This document shows positions 7,261 to 13,575 of a DNA stretch of 13,575 nt, one piece after another. Location of the stretch: NCBI GenBank assembly GCA_011049795.1, contig DRHD01000203.1, forward strand, positions 1 to 13,575, read 5' to 3'. The notes beneath the pieces are model-generated. The model did no database searches. It was not told the DNA's origin and worked only from the letters and a program-made list of their open reading frames with translations. The position numbers and the translations under genes are program-made. This DNA comes from Porticoccus sp. GTDB lineage: Bacteria; Pseudomonadota; Gammaproteobacteria; Pseudomonadales; Porticoccaceae. How positions within the stretch are numbered: position 1 is the stretch's first letter; each line of letters starts with the position of its first letter.

Positions 7261-7366
7261 GTTGATCTCTATAGGATTCTTAATCGATAGTTACAGTGAC
7301 TTTAGCACACAGGTATGACTTAAGAGGTGTCTACCCTTCTTATGCTCGAGGGTTATTATGATGATG

Positions 7367-7435
7367 TAGCGGCTAATTTTTCAATCCGAAAACAATGGGT
7401 GAGTATAAAGCCAACTTCAGTAGCGGATGCCGCTA
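7367..7435. repeat. TAGCGG repeats and small hairpin downstream of gspB
   Basis: GTAGCGG occurs at 7366-7372 within the near-palindrome TAGCGGCTA. A perfect hairpin TAGCGG-ATG-CCGCTA lies at 7421-7435, about 10 bases beyond the gspB stop. The first TAGCGG could also pair with the same CCGCTA. No T-run follows on the minus strand, so it is not a standard intrinsic terminator. It may protect the 3' end of the gsp transcript or be a scar of the insertion that brought in the hydrolase gene. The rest of the 7261-7444 gap shows no clear promoter. Confidence 0.3.
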
Positions 7436-7444
7436 ACAGCGACA

Positions 7445-8038
7445 CTACCAGCTTTCCACCACATTAATAGAAAATCGATAACGTTGCTGCCATTGTAAAA
7501 TCACTCCTTGCTCCGTGATTTCTTCCAAAATCAAACCGTGAGAGACACTATCACCCTCCCTCACCCTGTGTTTATTGATGATAATGGTTCTTTTATCTGG
7601 ATTGGAAGAATAAACATGGAAAGAGAAAGTCAGTGCGGGTATGGCTGTTTGAACCGGATCTGGCAATTCCCAGAATTCAACCACCGGGCCAGCGATAGCC
7701 GCATCGTTAACGGTTTGGGCTGAAGGATTACTCTGTGAAATTTTTGTCACCGGTTTATCCGACTCAATAGGACTAGGGTCAGGAACAGGAACCGGCTCAA
7801 GATCAACTGAATCCGTGACAACCTTACTCTCAATGACAGTACTGACTGAAGCAAAATTTATATACCATAGACCCAATACAGTAGAACAAACCACGACGAC
7901 AGAAATAAAAATGACTGCGCCCCAGCGATTTGAATTTTTATTAATCAAGTGTGGACGGTGAACCGTTTGCAAACTGGGGCCGGTGTTTTGCTGGCGCTCC
8001 TGATCAGACTTTTTTAACGCATCTAAAATATAAGACAT
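7445..8038 (-). CDS. gspB: Type II secretion accessory protein GspB
   Basis: A 197-residue inner-membrane protein with the characteristic cytoplasmic start MSYILDALKKSDQERQ, one membrane segment (about 39-60), a Pro/Asp/Ser-rich periplasmic linker (about 70-118) and the C-terminal T2SS-B domain (about 122-192). The domain carries LPALxFSFHVYSSNP-like and INKHRVREGDSVSHGLIL segments, then GVILQWQQRYRFSI. Family knowledge: GspB works with the ATPase GspA to let the GspD secretin pass or assemble through peptidoglycan. The start codon directly follows the gspA stop (TAG then ATG with no gap), so the two are translationally coupled, matching their joint function. It is the last gene of the minus-strand gsp operon. 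The short length is within the range of this variable family. Confidence 0.93.
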   Translation of the reverse strand: MSYILDALKKSDQERQQNTGPSLQTVHRPHLINKNSNRWGAVIFISVVVVCSTVLGLWYINFASVSTVIESKVVTDSVDLEPVPVPDPSPIESDKPVTKISQSNPSAQTVNDAAIAGPVVEFWELPDPVQTAIPALTFSFHVYSSNPDKRTIIINKHRVREGDSVSHGLILEEITEQGVILQWQQRYRFSINVVESW

Positions 8039-9763
8039 CTAACCCTCTTGCGAATTATCGACAATAAGAACCGGATCAGATTGATGCATCTGTAGCGTTA
8101 AGGCACTTAATAAAGCGCGATCAACAATAGCATCCGGCCTGAAGCCCAGTTGTTGCTGTAAAACTTTAACTGTATTAGCCAACTCCTGGTCATAGACATT
8201 ATCAACCGCGCTATCGAACTCTAAACGATGAGCATAAATATGAGCTGCCTTATTTAAGCCTGTAGTCACATCCGGAGGATCTACCACTGGCACCGCAACT
8301 AAATCAACAGACTCACTGTTGTTATGATTGTTACCAGGGTTAGAATCGCCTACAAAGCGATGCAACCAAGCTACGGCATCACTTGAGTCGCCGGGCTGAA
8401 TAGGAAGCTTAACCAGAGCCGGAATTCGAGTCAAAATAGTACTGTTAACGAGCGTCAGCTCAGTTAATTGTGTCATCGGTATTTCATAAGTCTCGTTATT
8501 ACTAACCAGCATCGCTACGGAATCTGACACTGACTGAAGTAATAGATTAAAACTGGCTCCCTGCCGCCCCTTAAGTTCGAGCGCTGCTGGTACGTTATAA
8601 GCAATCAATTGCTCAAAGGAAGTAATTGATGCAACACAAAAAACATCAGGAGCAGGATTTTGATCAAGCCCACAATCAACCTCAGCACTGCCCGTTTGAT
8701 AGCCCCACAAGCGATAAAGCGCCGTCACAACCTGAGCATAAGTTTGCTCCGATGTTAAAAAGCTGAATGGTTCAGTGACATTTTTCTCAGCGGGTAGTGT
8801 CGCTATAGACTCTGTACCAGCAGGGGCTATTAACGAATCTATATCGGCTTCGATAATAACGATTGTATTCCGGTAATCCTTCCAGGCGAATGAAGCCACA
8901 ACCATCATCACCGCGACCATCAATGAAAACCATACTGGCCGCCAGTTAAACGGTGTATGGGCGGGGAATATTTCTTTTGCCGCATTGCTGACTATTTTTG
9001 GAGTAGCCTGATCATTATTGGTCGCATAAACACCCAGCAATGTCCTATCACAAATAAGATTAATTAAACGCGGAACCCCTTTACTTAAGCTATAGATTTT
9101 ATTCACTGCCGCAGCAGAAAACAATTCAGACCGACAACCCGCAATAGACAAACGGTGTTCAATATAGTCTATAATTTCAGCCTTGGATAAAGGCGTTAAG
9201 TGATATCTTGCAGTAACACGCTGAGCCAACTGGCGTAATTCAGGCTTTGATAACAACTCATTCAACTCTGGCTGACCCAACAACACCAACTGAAGTAATT
9301 TCTTTTCATTGGTTTCCAGATTAGTGAGTAAACGAAGCTGCTCCAACACATCCGGGGAAAGGTTTTGAGCCTCATCAATAATGAGAATGGTATTTCTACC
9401 TCGGGCATGAGCTTCCAACAAATAACGATTGAGGTGATCAATTAAATCTTTACTGGTCTCGCCTTTTTCATAATGAATACCAAGATCGTTAAAGATAGAT
9501 TGTAATAACTGATTAATACTTTGCTTTGGATTGATGATAAAGGCGATGTCAGCATTATCCGGCACTTGCTGAAGCAAACAGCGACAAATTGTGGTTTTTC
9601 CAGTGCCCACTTCACCGGTCAATAAAACAAAGCCTCCCTGATCACCAACACCGTAAATAAGGTGAGCCAAAGCTTCCCGGTGCTTATCGCTAAGAAACAA
9701 ATAACGAGGATCAGGAGCAATCGAAAACGGCGCTTCTTTTAAACCAAAATATTGCTGATACAT
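8039..9763 (-). CDS. gspA: Type II secretion ATPase GspA/ExeA
   Basis: A 574-residue inner-membrane AAA-type ATPase. The start MYQQYFGLKEAPFSIAPDPR is the family hallmark. Walker A is GEVGTGKT (50-57) and Walker B is ILIIDEAQ (126-133). LVLLGQPEL and QRVTARYHL (sensor/arginine region, 159-189) follow, then SKGVPRLINLICDRTL (227-242). A membrane segment at about 278-294 leads to a periplasmic part with a C39-peptidase-like domain (about 336-450) and a peptidoglycan-binding domain (about 461-555). In ExeA of Aeromonas the equivalent region binds peptidoglycan and helps the ExeD secretin assemble. Oddities: the peptidoglycan-binding domain appears split by an Asn/Ser/Pro/Val-rich stretch (about 471-510), and the usual DGIVG motif reads DAIVD. 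It lies 41 bases after gspM and is joined to gspB. Its start has only a weak ribosome site. Confidence 0.95.
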   Translation of the reverse strand: MYQQYFGLKEAPFSIAPDPRYLFLSDKHREALAHLIYGVGDQGGFVLLTGEVGTGKTTICRCLLQQVPDNADIAFIINPKQSINQLLQSIFNDLGIHYEKGETSKDLIDHLNRYLLEAHARGRNTILIIDEAQNLSPDVLEQLRLLTNLETNEKKLLQLVLLGQPELNELLSKPELRQLAQRVTARYHLTPLSKAEIIDYIEHRLSIAGCRSELFSAAAVNKIYSLSKGVPRLINLICDRTLLGVYATNNDQATPKIVSNAAKEIFPAHTPFNWRPVWFSLMVAVMMVVASFAWKDYRNTIVIIEADIDSLIAPAGTESIATLPAEKNVTEPFSFLTSEQTYAQVVTALYRLWGYQTGSAEVDCGLDQNPAPDVFCVASITSFEQLIAYNVPAALELKGRQGASFNLLLQSVSDSVAMLVSNNETYEIPMTQLTELTLVNSTILTRIPALVKLPIQPGDSSDAVAWLHRFVGDSNPGNNHNNSESVDLVAVPVVDPPDVTTGLNKAAHIYAHRLEFDSAVDNVYDQELANTVKVLQQQLGFRPDAIVDRALLSALTLQMHQSDPVLIVDNSQEG

Positions 9764-9804
9764 TCAGCCCAGCCCATCACTTATTGTGTAAAATTTCACC
9801 ACAG

Positions 9805-10311
9805 CTATCCTTGCAACACCAAACGTACACTGACCAGCCCTTTTTTCTGCTGTCGATCTACGGCTATTTCTTTCACCCTAATACCATGTTTTTTATCCAG
9901 TCGTTCTAACCATAAAATAACTTTATTGAAGGGCACATCATCCAACCAAAGACTCAAACCCGAATCCCCCACCGGCTGATAGCGCTTAAAACTTAGTTGA
10001 TAACCCTTTGCGGTCTTATTGGCTAAACCCAATAATGATTGCCCCGGATCACGCTGTGCATGCAATGCATTGGACTCGGAAAAGTAGATACGATTGACCT
10101 GCATCCAATTAAGACTATCGAGACTACTACGATAGTGAGCTTCAGCCTCTGCCTTATAATCCGAAGCCGGTATTAACACCGAGGAAAAAAGCACCATAAC
10201 GGCAAAAAAGGCCGCTAATAGCTTTATTGCCCATTGGTCTCGAACCGAAAAGAGCGCGTAACGTTCAGCTAATTGCTTAAATAAGGCTGAGTCCGTAATC
10301 ATTGTCATCAT
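9805..10311 (-). CDS. gspM: Type II secretion system protein GspM
   Basis: A 168-residue bitopic inner-membrane protein of the assembly platform. It has a short cytoplasmic N-terminus with the ALFKQLAERYALFSVRDQW-type amphipathic segment, one membrane helix (about 28-49, ending VLIPASDY), a helical linker, and a small ferredoxin-like periplasmic domain (about 85-166). The ending VLWLERLDKKHGIRVKEIAVD-like pattern is typical of GspM. It partners with GspL in the platform that couples the GspE ATPase to pseudopilus growth. The first ATG is chosen because GAGGAG lies 8 bases upstream inside the end of gspL; a second Met at codon 2 and a third at codon 4 cannot be excluded. gspL ends one base before it, so translation is coupled. 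Confidence 0.9.
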   Translation of the reverse strand: MMTMITDSALFKQLAERYALFSVRDQWAIKLLAAFFAVMVLFSSVLIPASDYKAEAEAHYRSSLDSLNWMQVNRIYFSESNALHAQRDPGQSLLGLANKTAKGYQLSFKRYQPVGDSGLSLWLDDVPFNKVILWLERLDKKHGIRVKEIAVDRQQKKGLVSVRLVLQG

Positions 10312-10312
10312 A

Positions 10313-11611
10313 TTAAAGGCTCCTCACAACAATCCGGCCCATGATATGATCATCCTGCTCAGTTGCAGAATTAATCTCAACATCCAAGCCCGCACCGGCG
10401 AGTAATTGTTTCAATTGATCCAACTGGTCCAGCGATGAAGTTTGTACCTGAAACTGCAAATCACCACGACTGCTATCAAACCGTAATTGATCAACCAAGA
10501 CATCCAGCTTATTGTCTTTAGAAGATAATTGGCTGGAAGTATTCGCAAACAACGGCAAGAAGTTACTATTTGAGGTAGTCCCGAGTCGCTGCAAATGATT
10601 TTTCATTTGTTTAGTTGGGCTGACCACACGACGCTCATTAGGAAATATTTCTTTATAAAGCGTTATTGACTGACGGTCTAACTCAGACGCCCGGCCCTCA
10701 AAGTACCAACCACCAGCCAACATCAACAGCAAATAGCTGATAACGCCAAAGCCCGCAATCGACGCAACTAAGCGCCATTGTCGCCAAGAGTTTTCACTGC
10801 TAACGTTTATTGCATAGCCACCTTGTAATAAATTGATTTCAGGGTTATCTGAATTACACACTGTTGCCGCCAGAATGTCAGTGACACTTTCCTGATACTC
10901 AACGGTTTTTAATTCATAGCCACTACAATGTTGCTGAATATGTGCCTGTAATGTCGTCGCCACTTCTTTATCACTGTCGAGCTCGGCCGAATGAATTAGA
11001 GTGATAGTGGGACGAAGCAGCACATCGCCAGCATGTTCATGCTGCTCCAATATCGCACTAAAAAGCCATGGAAAGTCTGCAGACTGTACCGCCATCCCGG
11101 AATATTTAGCACTGCGTACCAGCACCCTGTCGCCATTAACCAACACGGCAATATTATTTTCCTGATAGGGAATACTCAAAGCATCTATTAGAATTTTTTT
11201 TGCCGCCAGTTGATGGCTATGTAATTGATCAAGCCAATCAATCAGTATCCGATGAGCTATCACCGCCACATCGATTAAATTTGATTCGCGGCTTAACAAT
11301 TCAGGGATTGCAATATGTACTGACTCGATCTCATCGGCAATTAATTCCTCTACCATAAACGGCAAAGCTTGTTTGATTTGTCGACTTTGTTGGGAAGGGA
11401 TATCGATAGAGGCCAGCAATACATTTTCCGCCGGTACTAGCACTGCCACCCAGAAGTCGCTGGATTTCTCAGCAACTGTCGCATACAACGATTCTAACGG
11501 TGTCCGGTCTGAAACAACGAGATGGCCCGCTGCATCATATAAATCCCAATCTACCTCGATTGAAGAACTTAGAATAGATTCAGACAGGCACAGTACCAGT
11601 TGATCGTTCAT
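10313..11611 (-). CDS. gspL: Type II secretion system protein GspL
   Basis: A 432-residue bitopic inner-membrane protein. The cytoplasmic actin-like domain (about 1-268) contains the pilus/T2SS pattern LLASIDIPSQQSRQIKQALPF and ends in the conserved NLLQGGYA (260-267). A membrane helix at about 281-303 is followed by a periplasmic coiled linker (about 305-360) and a ferredoxin-like domain (about 365-432). Family role: recruits the cytoplasmic secretion ATPase GspE and links it to GspM and the pseudopilus. The start lies three bases after the gspK stop, without overlap, in a compact operon. The length is in the usual range (about 380-430, upper end). Nothing looks broken. Confidence 0.93.
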   Translation of the reverse strand: MNDQLVLCLSESILSSSIEVDWDLYDAAGHLVVSDRTPLESLYATVAEKSSDFWVAVLVPAENVLLASIDIPSQQSRQIKQALPFMVEELIADEIESVHIAIPELLSRESNLIDVAVIAHRILIDWLDQLHSHQLAAKKILIDALSIPYQENNIAVLVNGDRVLVRSAKYSGMAVQSADFPWLFSAILEQHEHAGDVLLRPTITLIHSAELDSDKEVATTLQAHIQQHCSGYELKTVEYQESVTDILAATVCNSDNPEINLLQGGYAINVSSENSWRQWRLVASIAGFGVISYLLLMLAGGWYFEGRASELDRQSITLYKEIFPNERRVVSPTKQMKNHLQRLGTTSNSNFLPLFANTSSQLSSKDNKLDVLVDQLRFDSSRGDLQFQVQTSSLDQLDQLKQLLAGAGLDVEINSATEQDDHIMGRIVVRSL

Positions 11612-11614
11612 TGA

Positions 11615-12598
11615 TTATTCAACGCCTTGTTGTCGTTTAAGCAGCTTAATACTGCCATCGCTATTATCTCTAAATAAGTGACTGCGAATAACGCTCACAC
11701 GCTCATCGTATACCGCCGTTACAACCAGTTCAAAAAACTGGCTTTTGGTATCCAACTGGCTCTTAATGGAAATTAATGACTTGATATCGCCACTACTTAT
11801 CCATTGACTGACTGTACTATAGCCACCCTGCTCTTGCCTCGCCACAATGGCTGTAGCGGATTCATCACTTATCGCCTCTATTATTTTAGCATCCAGAGTG
11901 TTTAAGTTGTATTTTGTTATACCAATTTCCTGATCATTAACCCAATACGGCAAAGCGACCACATACGGCTTTAGTTTTTCGTAATCAACAAATTCAAAAC
12001 CCTTGAGTAATCTTAATTCAGAGCGATCAGCCAGTGCCTGATTAGCCGTCAGGTAGCCCTGTTGCTGATATGCCTCGTCCTCGGCGCCTCCCGCAACAGG
12101 CGTAGTATTGCTATCAAGCCAATCGACTAACACGGGTGAGTAATCGCTACGAATACTCAGAGTATTGAGTAAATCTTGAAATTGAGCTATTGCTTGCTGA
12201 TTAACGACGCCGGTGGGCGAGACCATATTATTAAGATTGAAGCGGCCCTGTAGGTCGATAATTTCTATACTCATCGAGCCGTTTTCTATATCAAATAGTT
12301 CGCTGATAGTAGCCCAATTATCAGTAAGCTGATCTGAATGAACATTTTGCTCTTCCTTATAATCGCGGAATAACAACTGCCTGGCAAACTGCTCACCGGC
12401 CAAAGCATAAAGATAGGCCTGCTTGGTATTAATCAGATTGGCTGTCTTACGGATATCCCGGTACGTACGCGATGCGACCTCACTGGCAATAATTGTGGCC
12501 AAAGCAAAAATCAGTAACACACTGATTAACGCAACCCCCTGTTGCCGCACACGCACAGTCATAGCAACACTCATAGCACCAATCACATTACTGCTCAT
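11615..12598 (-). CDS. gspK: Minor pseudopilin GspK
   Basis: A 327-residue type IV prepilin-like protein, the large minor pseudopilin at the tip of the T2SS pseudopilus. Prepilin leader ends RQQG with cleavage before VALISVLLIFALATIIASEVA (Gly21/Val22 from the chosen start). Position +5 is Ser, not Glu; lack of Glu5 is a known GspK trait. The large globular domain (about 55-320) includes IEIIDLQGRFNLNNMV (112-127), VDWLDSN (calcium/alpha-domain region) and NLNTLDA. The first ATG overlaps the gspJ stop as ATGA (12595-12598). An internal Met13 would give a more ordinary 9-residue leader, so the true start is uncertain between these. It works with GspI and GspJ in a tip complex. Confidence 0.93.
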   Translation of the reverse strand: MSSNVIGAMSVAMTVRVRQQGVALISVLLIFALATIIASEVASRTYRDIRKTANLINTKQAYLYALAGEQFARQLLFRDYKEEQNVHSDQLTDNWATISELFDIENGSMSIEIIDLQGRFNLNNMVSPTGVVNQQAIAQFQDLLNTLSIRSDYSPVLVDWLDSNTTPVAGGAEDEAYQQQGYLTANQALADRSELRLLKGFEFVDYEKLKPYVVALPYWVNDQEIGITKYNLNTLDAKIIEAISDESATAIVARQEQGGYSTVSQWISSGDIKSLISIKSQLDTKSQFFELVVTAVYDERVSVIRSHLFRDNSDGSIKLLKRQQGVE

Positions 12599-13257
12599 TG
12601 CAACACCGGATAAATGCGTACGGTTTGACCGGCACCGTCATGCACCCAGATTAATTCAATCGCCAGGGGCTGAACCACCTTTTTTTCCGTATCATCATCA
12701 ACGAGTGGCCAGATTTCATGACGACCTTGCTCACTAATAACCGCCACGGTTAACTCAGTAACATCATTGAGTAAAACCTGAATGAGTGGCGCGGTATCCG
12801 GCTCTCTATCTAAACCCGGCCATACATGGCGACGTAAATAACTGCGCTCATCTCGGTAATGCTTACTCTCTCGATCATCACTCTCTGGATGCGGACCCAG
12901 GTCATAGGCAATCCGCTGAATGGAGCTACGGGGCAACAGCAACGGATTTCGACGCCCTCCGCGGGAAAATTCCAGAGGAAAGACGTTTTGATTCACCAGC
13001 AAATAATTATTATCCTGCTGATCAGGCATTCTGACATTACGAGTGATCAACTGTTGTAAGTCTTGATCAAGTATACGTAGCGCTTTTTGCTGTTGAGACA
13101 AGGCTGTGGAGTGCGCATCACCCACTTGCTGACTGTGAATGGTGGTATTTAATACTTGATATGAAGCCACACCAATCAATGAAAATATACTGAGCGCAAT
13201 CAATATTTCTAATAAAGTTAAGCCTCGTTGACGATTAATAGCCTGTAAGCCCATCAT
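12595..13257 (-). CDS. gspJ: Minor pseudopilin GspJ
   Basis: A 220-residue prepilin-like protein. The leader MMGLQAINRQRG is followed by cleavage and the class III methylation/cleavage pattern LTLLEILIALSIFSLIGVAS, with Glu at +5 (residue 17). The first mature residue is Leu where Phe is commoner, as is often seen in GspJ. The globular domain carries ALRILDQDLQQLITR, PLLLPRSSIQRIAYDL and the C-terminal ELIWVHDGAGQTVRIYPVL. It sits in the tip complex I-J-K that primes pseudopilus assembly. The start overlaps the gspI stop by one base (TAATG), and its own stop overlaps gspK by four bases. There are two possible adjacent ATG starts (13255-13257 and the next codon). Confidence 0.94.
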   Translation of the reverse strand: MMGLQAINRQRGLTLLEILIALSIFSLIGVASYQVLNTTIHSQQVGDAHSTALSQQQKALRILDQDLQQLITRNVRMPDQQDNNYLLVNQNVFPLEFSRGGRRNPLLLPRSSIQRIAYDLGPHPESDDRESKHYRDERSYLRRHVWPGLDREPDTAPLIQVLLNDVTELTVAVISEQGRHEIWPLVDDDTEKKVVQPLAIELIWVHDGAGQTVRIYPVLQ

Positions 13258-13575
13258 TAATGCAAACCCCGATAAGCCACCAGACGCACCAATGCAGTAT
13301 CGTCCTGCTCTGCATAAGTGATGGAAACTTCAAGCTTACGTAACCATGGATCGCTGGTAGCGGTAACCTCGGTATGGACTTGCCACTGCTGACCAGACAG
13401 CTCTACCATTTGAGTATTGCTCCCCAAACCCGGCCACTGCGGGCTTACCTGCATTAGGCTTAGCTGATTATCCGCCACTATCATGGCCACGGTTTTGGCC
13501 TGCAGCTGTCCAATTTGCCTTAGACTCTGGCCTGACTGCGTAATCACCGCCAAAGAAGAGATAGCCAAAATAGCC
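13257..13575 (-). CDS. gspI: Minor pseudopilin GspI (5' end beyond window)
   Basis: 105 residues of a prepilin-like protein are visible. The reading frame is open to the right edge; the first visible residues, AILAISSLAVI, are the end of the hydrophobic N-terminal helix. So the prepilin leader, the cleavage site and Glu5 lie just outside the window. The visible part has SLRQIGQLQAKTVAMIVADN, the typical GspI segment with the W.A.N/VADNQLS pattern, and a small beta domain with ELSGQQWQVHTEVTATSDPWLRKLEVSITY. GspI starts assembly of the tip complex with J and K. The stop TAA overlaps the gspJ ATG. gspG and gspH are expected further right if the common order holds, but this is not visible. Confidence 0.92.
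   Translation of the reverse strand, partial: AILAISSLAVITQSGQSLRQIGQLQAKTVAMIVADNQLSLMQVSPQWPGLGSNTQMVELSGQQWQVHTEVTATSDPWLRKLEVSITYAEQDDTALVRLVAYRGLH

Noticed and set aside
1..13575. CRISPR array, tRNA, rRNA, toxin-antitoxin or phage defence system
   Set aside because: No regularly spaced repeats, no RNA gene signatures and no recognisable defence proteins were seen. All substantial frames are explained by catabolic, secretion or hydrolase genes.

Overview
The window looks like a piece of chromosome from a Gammaproteobacterium. The evidence is a type II secretion (T2SS) locus with gammaproteobacterial-type GspA/ExeA and GspB proteins, a valine/branched-chain acyl-CoA catabolic cluster, and a moderate base composition (about mid-40s percent GC by eye). 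A marine or aquatic heterotroph is a reasonable guess, but the genus cannot be named from the sequence.

Left region (1-3956): a catabolic cluster on the minus strand, transcribed leftwards. It holds a CoA-acylating aldehyde dehydrogenase of the AdhE/EutE/SauS type, an isobutyryl-CoA dehydrogenase-like acyl-CoA dehydrogenase, and an enoyl-CoA hydratase that runs off the left edge. A divergent AraC-family regulator lies at 3072-3956. The regulator/operon gap contains an 11-bp imperfect direct repeat with an exact 21-bp period, a plausible AraC-type operator. The dehydrogenase and hydratase fit two consecutive steps of valine degradation. The aldehyde dehydrogenase is not the MmsA type expected in that pathway.

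Middle and right region (4086-13575): a T2SS locus in two convergent parts. gspD (outer-membrane secretin) is alone on the plus strand. The minus strand carries a tightly packed operon gspI-gspJ-gspK-gspL-gspM-gspA-gspB, with gspI entering from the right edge. It encodes the minor pseudopilins (I, J, K), the inner-membrane assembly platform (L, M), and the GspA/GspB pair, which in other bacteria helps place the secretin through the peptidoglycan. No gspC, gspN, gspE, gspF, gspG or gspH is visible.

Between gspD and gspB (6000-7444) sits what looks like inserted material: a membrane-anchored metallo-beta-lactamase-fold hydrolase gene, followed directly by the decayed C-terminal end of an IS91/ISCR-like transposase. 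The flanking gap next to gspB has short repeats and a small hairpin.

No rRNA, tRNA or CRISPR array was seen. There is no stretch over 300 bases without a gene or gene remnant. The non-coding gaps are 2902-3071, 3957-4085 and 7261-7444. I found no convincing undescribed multi-gene system. The most interesting items are the unusual aldehyde dehydrogenase in a valine-type operon, the mutually exclusive hairpins ahead of gspD, and the hydrolase/transposase-remnant insertion inside the secretion locus.
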